DNA of 64,000 nt from Paenibacillus nanensis (GCF_003583765.1 NZ_QXQA01000011.1:124001-188000), one strand, 5' to 3'. Shown: positions 24,314 through 33,235, counted from the stretch's first letter. Notes: generated by a model not told the origin, from the letters alone. Numbers and translations: made by a program.

Positions 24314-26341
24314 CTACCAGCCGAATGCGCCGAGCAGTCCCTTGATCAGGTTGGATACCCCCAGGTTCCAACGGGTGCGCGTGTCATTAGGCAGCTCCGC
24401 CAGCATAAAGTTGTTGATCAGCTTGTTGTCGAGCACATTCGTCTGCTCGGGATCGACGGATACCCATTCCAGCGGAGCGGGGGAAACCTCCGTATATTGA
24501 ATATGGGATTCGTCGCCTGACCACACTTTGGTTCTCGTTGAACCATCGGTAAATTTCAGCAAAATCGGAATGGGACCGGTCGTCCCGCCATTTCTTTTAA
24601 TCAAAATCGTCGATTCGTATTGCTTATCGCCCTCTTGATTGACGGGCTTCACTTCGATGGCGTCTACCGAAAAGTCGGCCATACGGTTGCTGTACACGTA
24701 TTGATTGAAATATTCCGTCCAGTTTGCCTTTGTCACCTGCTCCACGACGCGCTGGAAGTCGGTAGTGGCAGGATGCTTGAACTTATATTTTTGGAAGTAA
24801 GTGCGCAGAATCCGGTTCATCATTTTTACCCCGACCTTGTTCTCGATGTCGACAAGCACCAGCTTGGCCCGCATATAGACGTTTTCGGCGTATTGATTTG
24901 AATTGTGGTACGCCCAAGAAGGCTGCTTAAGCGGAGCGGGATCGGTCATATAGCTGGCTTCCAGCCGGAGGTTCGGCGTTATGCCGTAAGCGGCAGCCAT
25001 TACCTTGTCTTCCGCGTAGGAGGTAAAGCCCTCATCGAGCCATGCCTCCTCGAACTCGTTAGAGGCGACCATGCCGTACCAATATTGATGGCCGATCTCA
25101 TGCACGACTGTCCGCTCGAGCTCATAGCCGGGATTGTCGGAATCGGCGGCGAATGCGGTCACGAGCGTCGGATATTCCATGCCGCCTGCTCCGTTCGCGC
25201 CCTTCGGCGGCACCACGATCGAGAGAGTGTTATACGGATAGGAGCCGTACCACTTGGCGTAATTCGAAAGCGCGGACTTAGCGGCATGCATATAACGATC
25301 CTTCAGCTCCGCATGCGCGGGATCGAGATAAAGCTTGATGCGCACGCCGGGAATACCTTTGTCCGAATAGGCGGTCTCCGCATACACGAAATTCGGCGAG
25401 GCGGCCCACGCGAAATCGTGCACGTCCTCGGCATAGAATTGGTACACGTGCATTCCGTTTTGCACGGCAACCGGTTTCGTCTGGAAGCCTGTCGCGGCAA
25501 CCGTATAAGCCTCCGGGACTTGGATGCGCACGTTGTACATGCCGAAGTCGCTGTAAAACTCCGAGTTGCCGTGATATTGATGAACGTTCCAGCCTTCCGA
25601 TGTGCGGCCTCTTGTTCCCGCCGTCTCGTAAACGGCGATCTTAGGGAACCACTGCCCGGCCATAATGAAGTCGCCGGAGTATCCCATACGGGCGAATATT
25701 TCCGGCAGCTTGACTTCGAAGCCCATGCGGAGGGTAATCGATTTGCCTGGTTCCAGCTCTTCCGGCAAACGCAGTCTGGCCAGCGTATAATCGCTGGTAT
25801 TGCCGTCATCCGGCTGCGAATATTGCAGGCGCGGCAGCAGGCTTTCGCCTTCCAGCGTCTGCAGGGTGAGCAGCTTGAGATGGCTGTTGCTGTTCGGTGT
25901 CGCCTTGTCCGAGCGCAGCATTCCGTGAGATTCGGTCATGAAGGTGGTTTTCTGCGATTGGAATGCGTTCGGATACAGGTGAAAATAGAGCTCGGACACC
26001 GGTTTTTTGCCCGGATTGGTCCAGGTCACGTCCTGCACGCCATCCAAATGCTGGCCGTCCTCGCGCAGCGAGACGTTGATGTGGTACTCGACAATCCGTT
26101 TGCTTAGGGGCTGCGGTTTCGGAGGTAATGCCTTGTCCGGCTGCTGGACAACTTGCGGCTTGGCCGAATTTGGAGCAGGCGTAATGGGCTGCATAACTTC
26201 GGAGTCAGAACCTGCGGCGGGAGCAAGCGCATACGTATACTGGGACAGCCAAGCGTCCCCGAAGCCGTTCTGCATTGTTATCGCTAGGAAGACGGCTGCG
26301 AGCGAACCGATGAAAAGTCGTTTGACATTGCGTGGAGACAT
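24314..26341 (-). CDS. M1-family metallopeptidase, membrane-anchored or secreted
   Basis: A zinc aminopeptidase-like enzyme of about 675 residues. It has an N-terminal hydrophobic segment (signal peptide or anchor) and a Pro-rich linker, the M1 beta domain, the exopeptidase motif in the form GGMEYP, and the zinc site HEIGHQYWYG followed 18 residues later by the Glu of EAWLDEGF (HExxH-x18-E). A C-terminal domain follows. The frame reaches back to 26398, but ATG 26341 has GGGAGGG upstream and starts the signal sequence. It is divergent from ywhD and upstream of a membrane protein gene on the same strand. The physiological substrate is unknown. Confidence 0.92.
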   Translation of the reverse strand: MSPRNVKRLFIGSLAAVFLAITMQNGFGDAWLSQYTYALAPAAGSDSEVMQPITPAPNSAKPQVVQQPDKALPPKPQPLSKRIVEYHINVSLREDGQHLDGVQDVTWTNPGKKPVSELYFHLYPNAFQSQKTTFMTESHGMLRSDKATPNSNSHLKLLTLQTLEGESLLPRLQYSQPDDGNTSDYTLARLRLPEELEPGKSITLRMGFEVKLPEIFARMGYSGDFIMAGQWFPKIAVYETAGTRGRTSEGWNVHQYHGNSEFYSDFGMYNVRIQVPEAYTVAATGFQTKPVAVQNGMHVYQFYAEDVHDFAWAASPNFVYAETAYSDKGIPGVRIKLYLDPAHAELKDRYMHAAKSALSNYAKWYGSYPYNTLSIVVPPKGANGAGGMEYPTLVTAFAADSDNPGYELERTVVHEIGHQYWYGMVASNEFEEAWLDEGFTSYAEDKVMAAAYGITPNLRLEASYMTDPAPLKQPSWAYHNSNQYAENVYMRAKLVLVDIENKVGVKMMNRILRTYFQKYKFKHPATTDFQRVVEQVTKANWTEYFNQYVYSNRMADFSVDAIEVKPVNQEGDKQYESTILIKRNGGTTGPIPILLKFTDGSTRTKVWSGDESHIQYTEVSPAPLEWVSVDPEQTNVLDNKLINNFMLAELPNDTRTRWNLGVSNLIKGLLGAFGW

Positions 26342-26444
26342 TGAACGTTTCCCTCCCGTTGACAAGCATCTACAGCATGTATATGTTTGCAATTCCAAGA
26401 TTATTAGCTAAAATGGAATTATTGTATGGGAAGGTGGGATTTGC

Positions 26445-26969
26445 GTGACAGAGCAAGGAAATACGCCGGCTCAGCCGGAAGCGAAAGAGAAAAAATCCTT
26501 GACGCTCAACGTAGTGAGCAACAAGAAACATAGAGGCTTCGGCGCAGGCTCCATTGATCTTAGCGACGTGGCTTGCGTGATGATCGACGAAGGCGTGGCG
26601 TATATCGACGTCGGCGCCATGCACGCGAAGAGCAAGATCGAGCGCGGCATCAAGTTCTCGCCGAATAAGGAAGATGTGCCGAACGGCCGCCAGTGCTGGA
26701 TCGTCTGGGTAGCGGTCGACCGGAATGAGGAAGGCTCGTACTATGCGGGAGCGACGGCATGCGAGATGCTGATCGATGCCGAGGCGAAGAGAGGCTGGAA
26801 AATTCTCGCCGACCACGTGAACCGGTTGGATTACGCGCTCAAGAGACGCTACATGCTGGATAACTTGGGCGAGGTTGAGAAGGCGGCTCTACGCAAGCTG
26901 CTCGTCGAGCACAACGCGGAATGGTGGGATCGCTCGCCGGCGGAGCTGAAGGACGCCCTGGGCGGATAG
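26445..26969 (+). CDS. ywhD: YwhD-family protein
   Basis: A 174-residue soluble protein matching Bacillus YwhD: GFGAGSIDLSDV, the VDVGAMHAKS-type strand (here IDVGAMHAKSKIERG), KEDVPNG, YYAGATACEM and a C-terminal LVEHNAEWWDRSPAEL. Function is not established. The GTG start at 26445 follows AAGGTGGG. In Bacillus subtilis ywhD is next to the PBP gene ywhE/pbpG and speE (ywhF); here it lies apart from its homologues at 51-55 kb, so that cluster has been split. Followed by a strong terminator. Confidence 0.88.
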   Translation: MTEQGNTPAQPEAKEKKSLTLNVVSNKKHRGFGAGSIDLSDVACVMIDEGVAYIDVGAMHAKSKIERGIKFSPNKEDVPNGRQCWIVWVAVDRNEEGSYYAGATACEMLIDAEAKRGWKILADHVNRLDYALKRRYMLDNLGEVEKAALRKLLVEHNAEWWDRSPAELKDALGG

Positions 26970-26973
26970 GAGC

Positions 26974-27018
26974 AGAGGCTGTATCGAAGGGAAAGGACCC
27001 TTGGATACAGCCTCTTTG
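26974..27018 (+). terminator. Intrinsic terminator after ywhD
   Basis: A 12-bp stem AGAGGCTGTATC (26974-26985) with its complement at 27004-27015, a second AAGGG/CCCTT pairing inside the loop, then TTTG. Nearly the same hairpin recurs at 27392-27434. Confidence 0.85.
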
Positions 27019-27088
27019 TGTTGAGAGCTCACTTATTTGATGTTGCGCTCGCATAGGGGCGTCTGTTCCAGTAATTTGGAGACTAAGA

Positions 27089-27284
27089 AGCAATAAAGAC
27101 AAAAGTGCGCCTATGAAAAGCGAAATCGGCAGTTCCGGGGGAAATAGAGACAAAAGTGCACGTATTCAGTGCCTATAGCGCTTTTATTGCAATAGCTGTA
27201 CGGAATAAGTGTACTTTTGTCCTTATATTTCATATGGCGAGCAAGTGTAAAACATAAGTGCATATATGGTGCTAATTGACTTCG
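27089..27284. repeat. Four-unit nested inverted-repeat element, copy 2 (diverged)
   Basis: Units A forward 27089-27120, B forward 27140-27170, C reverse 27200-27234, D reverse 27249-27284, again about 50 bp apart. It is more diverged than the other copies, but outer arms share a TATG end and inner arms a TATTC end. It lies in the 491-base gap between ywhD and the convergent SLH gene, bracketed by twin terminators; nothing else is visible there. Confidence 0.75.
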
Positions 27285-27391
27285 GAGTAAGAAAACATGG
27301 AGAAGGCCGCCCCCCGAACTGCTGATTGAACATAATTCCAAATGGCGGCATCGTTCGTCGGAGAGCCGAAGGAAGCACAAGGCGGGCAAGA

Positions 27392-27434
27392 GAAGAGGCT
27401 GTATCGTAAGGGACCCCTTCGATACAGCCTCTTC
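27392..27434 (-). terminator. Terminator after the SLH-domain gene
   Basis: A perfect 14-bp stem GAAGAGGCTGTATC (27392-27405) with its complement at 27421-27434 and an inner AAGGG/CCCTT. It sits just beyond the minus-strand stop at 27461 and closely resembles the ywhD terminator. Confidence 0.8.
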
Positions 27435-27460
27435 AATCAAGGCGCCAAAAAATTGTACGA

Positions 27461-29254
27461 TTAGACTAAATCAGGGTAAAGGCTAACCAAGATTGGCGAA
27501 GATACATTTCCCGCATCGTCGACGGCGATAATAGCATACCAGTGATTTGCTGAATTATAGCTCAGCGCGCTGGTGTTGAGGGAAACGGCATTTTCAACCG
27601 TAGCTTGTTTAATTCCTCGTGATGCCGTAATGAAGGCCTCCAAATCGGTCACCGTAGGCGAATCGAGTAGCGAGCTATCATTTTCAAGAAGGTATACCGT
27701 TCCCGATTCATTCAAGGAGACGGGAATGGGGTTGCCGAAGTAGAAGAACTGCTCATGCGATACGCCGGATATGACCGGCGGCGTTTGATCCAGCGTTAAG
27801 TCAACGGTTCTCGATTCGGAAATGTTGCCCGACGCATCTACAGCAAACAGGTAGTACGATCCTGCCGAAAGGGTATCCGTCTCGAAGTTGACGCGAGTGC
27901 CTGCGGTCGCCAGCTGCTTCTTCGCCATGTTCGGCGCGGAGGTTAATAAAGATTCAAAATAGGAAACAGTAGGAGTTCCTTCAAGGAGTCCCAGTCCAAT
28001 CATATAAATCGCACCGGATTCATTGCTTGTCGCATAAACGGTATCGCCTACAAATAAGATGCCTTCCTCGGCGCTGCTCGACTCCGTAATAACCGGCGGA
28101 ATCAAATCAACCGGCGGCGCATACACCGGCTGATTCACCGTCACCGTTGCCGTTGCCTGGTACTTGCCGGATGTTGCTGTAATCGTCGCGGAGCCGGCCG
28201 AATTGCCGGTAAAGTTGCCGGATTGATCGATCGTGCCGGAGGATGCGCTCCACTGGATTGGCTCATCCAGCTGAACTTCGCTGGAGCCGATTCGGAACAT
28301 CAGCTTCGCGGTGAAGCTCGCTCGTCCGCCAAGTCCGATCGTCAAGCTGGAAGGCGAGAGTTCAAGCTCGGCATCCGGCGTCGTGAACTCAACCGTCTTA
28401 GCCGCATAGGTCACCGTATAAGTCGTACCCGGCTTCAGTTCCGCGAGCGATAGCGTTGCGGATTTTTTGTCTGCGCTTAGCGCAGCGCTAGATACGCTGA
28501 CGCTTTCGCCTGTCGCTTTAACCGCAACACGGACTTGATCCGCGCTTAATGCCTCCAACTCGCGGGAGAAGCTTAGCTGCACGGTGCTGATCGAAGCCGC
28601 CGATGAAGAGAAGGTAAGAGCGATGACCGGCTCAGCGGCCTTCAGGAACTTCGAAGCCACAAGCGCAACCTGCTCGCGCTCCGCGTTGCCTTGCGGGTTA
28701 AAGGTGTTGTTGCCGGCCCCGTTCATAAGGCCTAATTCTACCGCGTAACCGACAGCGTCCTGCGCCCAGCTCGAAATTCTATCCGCGTCAGAGAACCTTA
28801 GTATGTCCGCTTTCCCCGTAACATCGACGCCCAAGGAGCGCACAAAAAGAGTCGCCATCTGTTCCCGAGTAAGGTTCTGCCCCGATCCGAAATTACCACC
28901 GCCCATACCGGATATAAGCCCAGCCTTGGCAGCCGCTTCCACATACTTATAGGCGTAGTGATCAGTCGGAACGTCGCTGAATGTAGCCGTTGCCGGGGCG
29001 GAGGATACGTCCAGGTTAAGCGCTTTGGCCAAAATAATGGCGAAGTCTTGTCTCTTAATGTTCGCGGTTGGGTCGAAGGTTCCTTCGCCTTTGCCGTTCA
29101 GAATACCTTTCTCAACCAGCTCATTAATGGCGTCCTTCGCGAAAGAGTTCTCAATATCGTTGAAGCTAGCCGCCGCGTGCGCGGGCAATGCCGCCGGGAA
29201 TAGCAGCGAAGCGGCAAGCGCCGCGCTTATCCCTGTTTTCAAATAACGTTTCAT
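27461..29254 (-). CDS. S-layer-homology domain protein with Ig-like domains
   Basis: An exported cell-surface protein of 597 residues. The signal peptide (residues 1-28, ending AHAAA) is followed by three SLH repeats (about 30-85, 92-150 and 153-210), each with the F-x-D...A...G-x-F-x-P...TREQ pattern; these anchor proteins to pyruvylated wall polymers. Then come a fibronectin/SbsA-like Ig segment (about 212-295), a BIG2-like Ig domain (about 297-372) and two related C-terminal repeats that each include a YLFAVD or IIAVDDAGN motif. No catalytic domain is visible, so an adhesive or structural role is likely. ATG follows TTTGGAGG. Monocistronic. Confidence 0.92.
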   Translation of the reverse strand: MKRYLKTGISAALAASLLFPAALPAHAAASFNDIENSFAKDAINELVEKGILNGKGEGTFDPTANIKRQDFAIILAKALNLDVSSAPATATFSDVPTDHYAYKYVEAAAKAGLISGMGGGNFGSGQNLTREQMATLFVRSLGVDVTGKADILRFSDADRISSWAQDAVGYAVELGLMNGAGNNTFNPQGNAEREQVALVASKFLKAAEPVIALTFSSSAASISTVQLSFSRELEALSADQVRVAVKATGESVSVSSAALSADKKSATLSLAELKPGTTYTVTYAAKTVEFTTPDAELELSPSSLTIGLGGRASFTAKLMFRIGSSEVQLDEPIQWSASSGTIDQSGNFTGNSAGSATITATSGKYQATATVTVNQPVYAPPVDLIPPVITESSSAEEGILFVGDTVYATSNESGAIYMIGLGLLEGTPTVSYFESLLTSAPNMAKKQLATAGTRVNFETDTLSAGSYYLFAVDASGNISESRTVDLTLDQTPPVISGVSHEQFFYFGNPIPVSLNESGTVYLLENDSSLLDSPTVTDLEAFITASRGIKQATVENAVSLNTSALSYNSANHWYAIIAVDDAGNVSSPILVSLYPDLV

Positions 29255-29445
29255 ATGTATCCTCCAAATCTATGGATTAAATCTGCAACTATTTTACCAT
29301 AAATTGAATGAATAGAATACGAGAGTTAAACGGCGAAATTGTAGTAAAATAAACCAGTTACGCCGCTTCAAAAAAATATTTCGAAAAGGTGCAGGGTTTC
29401 GAAGCCTATTAAACGTCTATCTATAACGGGAAGGAGGAGAGCGAC

Positions 29446-30027
29446 ATTTTAGATGAGAAGGATTGGCTCGTAGCCGTGCGGAATGGCGGGCCGGAGCATT
29501 ATCGGCCGTTCGTGCAGGCGTATGGTCCTTACATTTATAAAACCGTCTACGCCGTGCTGCAATCGCCGCATGACGCGGAAGACGTGACGCAAGAGACGCT
29601 TCTGCAAATCTATCGCTCCCTCCCGAACTACCGGATGGATGGGCTGAAGACGTGGATCACGCGAATCGCGGTGAACAAGGCGATCGACTTCAAGCGAAGC
29701 AGAGCCAGAAGGCCGGAGCAATTCATAGATGATGACGGTCTAGACCGGAAGGAGACGTCCTTCGCGGGTGAGGGCATGCTGGCCGCTATGCCGGCGCCTG
29801 CAGCGGAGTCAGTGGCCATCCGTCAGGAAGAGCTGCGGCAGGTGCAGGCCAAAGTGAAGGAGATGCCGGATCAGTACCGGCGTGTCGTGACCGCTTTTTA
29901 CATAGAAGAGAAGACGTACGAGCAGATCGCTGCAGAAACGGGGTTAGCGCTGAAAAGCGTAGAGTCGAAGCTATATCGGGCAAGAAGCTGGATGAAGAGG
30001 CATTGGCGGAAGGAGGACTTCGAATGA
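29446..30027 (+). CDS. ECF RNA polymerase sigma factor (probable ATT start)
   Basis: A sigma-70 family ECF factor of about 193 residues. Region 2 is visible at about residues 20-90 (YGPYIYKTVYAVLQSPHDAEDVTQETLLQIYRSL, quoted in part: DAEDVTQETLLQIYRSL) and region 4 at about 130-185 (YEQIAAETGLALKSVESKLYRARS). The only ATG/GTG/TTG codon before region 2 is GTG 29476, which has no ribosome site. ATT 29446 lies six to seven bases after AAGGAGGAG and gives a family-like N-terminus (LDEKDWLVAVRNGG); an in-frame stop precedes it at 29410. The stop overlaps the anti-sigma ATG. Likely autoregulated; a CGTCTA at 29414-29419 resembles an ECF -10 element. Confidence 0.88.
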   Translation: MLDEKDWLVAVRNGGPEHYRPFVQAYGPYIYKTVYAVLQSPHDAEDVTQETLLQIYRSLPNYRMDGLKTWITRIAVNKAIDFKRSRARRPEQFIDDDGLDRKETSFAGEGMLAAMPAPAAESVAIRQEELRQVQAKVKEMPDQYRRVVTAFYIEEKTYEQIAAETGLALKSVESKLYRARSWMKRHWRKEDFE

Positions 30028-30611
30028 ACGGGATCAACAACGGACATCTAACGATAGAGCAGTGGCGGCAATATATTCGTAACGAAATGACCCCTGCTGA
30101 ACGTGAGCGCGCCGATCAGGAGCTGCTCGTATGTGAAGGCTGCATGTGGCTGTTCATGGAGGCGATGGAGGAGTCGGAGCAGTCCGGCGCGGAACATCGG
30201 CCGGGTATGGAGCTGCCTGACATGGTTCGGCTGGAGGAACAGGTTATCGCGGAGCTGCAAGTTGGCGAGCCGCTTAAAGCGCTTAAGCCGATCGGCGATC
30301 CTGCCGAAGAAACCTCCTGCAATCCGGCGCCGCCGCAGACGATGACGGAAGTCCGCCAGCTGAAGCGGCGGGATTCTTGGCTGCAGCACCCGGTAACGCA
30401 CTATACGCTGGCCGCTTCGATTACGCTGCTGCTCATGGCAACGGGCGCGCTGACGGGCTTCTCCGAGAAGCTTCAGCATTTGGAACAGCATGAACCCGAA
30501 TCGCAAACGATTGGAGCCGAATGGATGTCGTCGGAGCCTTCCTGGTCCGACCGGCTTGTAGATAAAGCGGGGAGCTTCCTCGATGGCGTGCAAGCATGGC
30601 GGTTTAAATGA
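30024..30611 (+). CDS. Membrane-anchored anti-sigma factor
   Basis: About 195 residues. The N-terminal domain has the ZAS-like LLVCEGCMWLF motif, but the His that normally lies four residues before the first Cys is absent (ELLVCEGC), so zinc binding is doubtful. A single membrane helix is at about residues 128-146, and the C-terminus would be outside. The ATG 30024 overlaps the sigma factor stop (ATGA), with GGAAGGAGG upstream, which is the usual coupled sigma/anti-sigma arrangement. Membrane-stress sensing by proteolysis is expected of such pairs, but this is not shown here. Confidence 0.85.
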   Translation: MNGINNGHLTIEQWRQYIRNEMTPAERERADQELLVCEGCMWLFMEAMEESEQSGAEHRPGMELPDMVRLEEQVIAELQVGEPLKALKPIGDPAEETSCNPAPPQTMTEVRQLKRRDSWLQHPVTHYTLAASITLLLMATGALTGFSEKLQHLEQHEPESQTIGAEWMSSEPSWSDRLVDKAGSFLDGVQAWRFK

Positions 30612-30636
30612 AGACAAATGAAAGGATGCTGAGAAT

Positions 30637-31872
30637 ATGAATACAAAAAGCCCGCTGGTCGCGTTTCTTCTTTCGTTTATACCGGGCGCTGGACATTTTT
30701 ATATCAATAGGCCGGTTCGCGGTCTGCTGTATATGGGAGGATTTTTCGGATCGTTTCTGCTTGCCTGCTTCGCTTTGATGACGGACGGCGATGAGTTTGG
30801 CGTGTTTATGCTTTTTGTAGCGGCGTTATTCGGATTTGTGAACATGCTGGATATGATCATCGCCCTAATCAGCGGCAAACCTTTTGCTCCGGCGGTCCCC
30901 GCGGCTGCGAACGGCTATCAGGTGCCGCCGCATCCCGAATACGCGACAGCCGCTTCATCCTTCGGAGGACCGTTTCCTTATGATACTCCTCCGACAGGAG
31001 CGTCGTATCAGGCGAACGAAGCTTTCGCCTATCAAGAGCAGCAGAATGAGAAAACGAGAATTATTCTGCTCTCCATTATTCCCGGCCTCGGCCATATGAG
31101 CCTTGGTCTTATGCAGAGAGGGATCACCTTCCTCGTTTCGTTCGTCGGGCTGTTCGCGATTATTCTGTTTTTGAGCGTCATTATGAATGCCGGCTCGCTG
31201 CTTGTATTCATGCTGGCGCTTCCGGTCATATGGATTTACGGCATTTTTGATGCGGCAAGCATCGTGCAAAAAAAGCATAACGGCGAGCTATTGGAGGACA
31301 AATCATTGTTCGAGGGGATCGAAGAGCATATCGCTTCGGGCCAGAAGAACAAAGTGCTTACGATCGCGCTTGCGATCTTCCCGGGCGCAGGCCATCTTTA
31401 CCTTGGACTCCAAAAGAGAGGGCTGCAGTTAATGGGCGGCTTCCTCCTGGCCATCTATATTATGGACAATATGAGGCTGTCCTTGTTCTTGTTCCTGTTG
31501 CCGCTCTTCTGGTGCTTTGCGTTTTTTGACGCGCTTTCCCAGCTCTCCAAGTTCGGCCGCAGGCAGATGTTCGACGAGCCCGTGCTCTCGGCGGTCGTTC
31601 CGTATCAGCGCTGGCTCGGCATAGGCATGATCGGCTTCGGTATTTACTTCCTAGTGGATCGAATTTTGATGCGAGAGGTGCTTAGAATCTTTCCTGAAAT
31701 ATATGCTCAGTACATGGAGTATAAGTATATGCTGCCGACGGCGATCATCGCATTCGTAATGATCATGGTAGGACTAAGAATGGCCTTTGGCGGACGGAGC
31801 TTATTCAGCGCAGGCATGTACCCGCCAAGAAGGGACCCGTTCGAGGATGACGAGAGGGGGGCGCAAGGATGA
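30637..31872 (+). CDS. Multi-pass membrane protein with three TM2-like repeats
   Basis: A 411-residue membrane protein in the sigma operon. The same motif occurs three times: FIPGAGHFYINRPVRG (about residue 14), IIPGLGHMSLGLMQRG (about 145) and IFPGAGHLYLGLQKRG (about 243). Each is followed by two to three hydrophobic helices, like triplicated TM2-type domains (PGxGxxYxGxxxxG). Between repeats 1 and 2 is a Pro/Tyr/Ala-rich cytoplasmic-looking linker. Function is unknown; position between the anti-sigma gene and another membrane gene implies a target or partner of this ECF system. Start ATG follows AAAGGATGCTGAGAAT. Confidence 0.75.
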   Translation: MNTKSPLVAFLLSFIPGAGHFYINRPVRGLLYMGGFFGSFLLACFALMTDGDEFGVFMLFVAALFGFVNMLDMIIALISGKPFAPAVPAAANGYQVPPHPEYATAASSFGGPFPYDTPPTGASYQANEAFAYQEQQNEKTRIILLSIIPGLGHMSLGLMQRGITFLVSFVGLFAIILFLSVIMNAGSLLVFMLALPVIWIYGIFDAASIVQKKHNGELLEDKSLFEGIEEHIASGQKNKVLTIALAIFPGAGHLYLGLQKRGLQLMGGFLLAIYIMDNMRLSLFLFLLPLFWCFAFFDALSQLSKFGRRQMFDEPVLSAVVPYQRWLGIGMIGFGIYFLVDRILMREVLRIFPEIYAQYMEYKYMLPTAIIAFVMIMVGLRMAFGGRSLFSAGMYPPRRDPFEDDERGAQG

Positions 31873-32576
31873 GCATGACCGGAAACCCCTACACATCTAT
31901 TCCCGCATCGGGCGGTACGGCTTCTCCCTCAAAGCCCCCTAACGGGAGAGAATGGCGCGTCGGTTCGCTATCGATGGGGATTACGCTTATCCTTATCGGG
32001 ACAGCCTTTGCTGTGTCGTTGTGGCAGGACACGGAAGCTTATCAGCTGCTGCTGTGGGTTACGCCTGTCGTATTTATTTTATTAGGCGCGGAGCTGCTCA
32101 TCTATTTGGGGGTTGCGGGCAAAGGAGATCGGTTAGTTCGTTATGACTGGATCAGCGTATTCTTTGTTGGAGTAATCGGGACGGGAAGCCTTGTTCTCGC
32201 CCTCCTTATGTCGACGGGGCTGTTCGACGAGATGAAACGCGATTTAACGATGACTTATCGAACGGCTTTCATAGAGACGGAGAACATAGAAGTGCCTGAA
32301 ACGGTTAAAAACGTCATTGTACAATCCTACGGCAGTCTCTCCGTTGAACAAAAGGAAACACGGACGCTTCATCTGATGGGGCAAGTGCGGTATCGCGCGG
32401 AGAAGTCTTTGGCCATTGCGGGGGAAAGCATACTGAGGACCGAGATTGTGGGCTCCGATATGTACGTATTCATCGGCGCGCCCGACTGGGACAACGGCAG
32501 TCCGGCGGACTACTCGCTTCCCGAGTTGATTTTGGCGCTTCCGCAAGGGATTACCGTCGAGAGACGGCCGCTCTGA
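31869..32576 (+). CDS. Membrane protein of unknown function, last gene of the sigma operon
   Basis: A 235-residue protein: a Pro/Ser-rich N-terminal tail, three hydrophobic helices (about residues 33-52, 60-80 and 93-115), then an extracytoplasmic beta-rich domain. I do not recognise it. The ATG at 31869 overlaps the TGA of the preceding gene (ATGA), so the two are translationally coupled and clearly belong to one operon with the sigma and anti-sigma genes. The four genes together look like an envelope-stress unit in which the last two products may provide the sensing or effector part. Confidence 0.7.
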   Translation: MSMTGNPYTSIPASGGTASPSKPPNGREWRVGSLSMGITLILIGTAFAVSLWQDTEAYQLLLWVTPVVFILLGAELLIYLGVAGKGDRLVRYDWISVFFVGVIGTGSLVLALLMSTGLFDEMKRDLTMTYRTAFIETENIEVPETVKNVIVQSYGSLSVEQKETRTLHLMGQVRYRAEKSLAIAGESILRTEIVGSDMYVFIGAPDWDNGSPADYSLPELILALPQGITVERRPL

Positions 32577-32593
32577 TCCCGGATGGATCGATG

Positions 32594-33076
32594 TTATATC
32601 CCGTTATCGGTTTCTGTGTTCGCGTAATACTTGGAGAAAGCCGGAATGGATTGAACCCATTTCTCGAACAAGGCTGCTGCATACAGGGTCGCGACAAGTC
32701 CAATGAGCACACCGCACACCGATAGCGGCGCGGCCCAGACGACCTCCGGTTTCGAGAAAAAAGGAATGAGTGCGACGGCTACAATCGGAGGCGCGTTCCA
32801 ATTGAATTTGAGGATGAGAGACGTCACAATAAGAAGTGTCGCCAGCAGAGAAAGCGCCCCGGCGTTCAATTGTACGAGCAGCGAGCCGATGACCGAGGAA
32901 ATGACGGCGCCAAAAGCGATTTTCCACATTTCCCTTGGCTTGAACGGTTTTAATATAAATAAAAGGCTGAATGCCCCGATCGTCGGAAAAAACAAAGTGT
33001 GTAAGGTTTGGAAATGCAAAGAGATCCAATAAATAAGCGTTACGTAAAAACAGATTGCAATCACTTTAAAACGCAT
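32594..33076 (-). CDS. HPP-family membrane protein
   Basis: About 160 residues with four to five hydrophobic helices. It has HPP-family traits: the FFPTIGAFSLLF stretch near the start and LLVTSLILKFNWNAPPIVAVALIPF-type sequence in the middle (NAPPIVAVALIPF is the diagnostic part). HPP proteins are putative transporters; nitrite transport has been proposed for chloroplast members. ATG 33076 follows AGGAGAAGGAG at about 11 bases; the longer frame to GTG 33112 lacks a ribosome site. It faces a Crp/Fnr regulator and hmp, genes linked to nitric oxide, which would fit a nitrogen-oxide theme, though that is inference. Confidence 0.75.
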   Translation of the reverse strand: MRFKVIAICFYVTLIYWISLHFQTLHTLFFPTIGAFSLLFILKPFKPREMWKIAFGAVISSVIGSLLVQLNAGALSLLATLLIVTSLILKFNWNAPPIVAVALIPFFSKPEVVWAAPLSVCGVLIGLVATLYAAALFEKWVQSIPAFSKYYANTETDNGI

Positions 33077-33210
33077 GCTTTGAAATACTCCTTCTCCTGT
33101 TGATGGGCTCACGGGCCCCCGATGCTTCTGAAACAGTGTAACGCCGGGAAGGTTAAATCGTCAATATAAAGACAACAAAAAAAGTCGGAATTAAGCGCGT
33201 TCATAGAAAG

Positions 33211-33235
33211 AGCCCGCCGGTATGCCGGACGGGCT
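33211..33235 (+). promoter_or_regulatory. Hairpin immediately before the Crp/Fnr ribosome binding site
   Basis: AGCCCGCCGG (33211-33220), loop TATG, then CCGG-A-CGGGCT: a 10-bp stem with one bulged A, followed by TTTCG and directly by GAGGAGGAGG. It could be a terminator for upstream transcription or a leader attenuator. No anti-terminator is evident. Confidence 0.5.

Noticed and set aside
24905-26107. 400-codon open frame on the + strand
   Set aside because: It is antisense to the M1 peptidase, is Arg/His-rich as expected for a mirror of that gene, and shows no domain or good ribosome site.
31869-32576. Toxin-antitoxin or defence module in the sigma operon
   Set aside because: No nuclease, NTPase or toxin fold motifs are visible; the genes are membrane proteins coupled to a sigma/anti-sigma pair.
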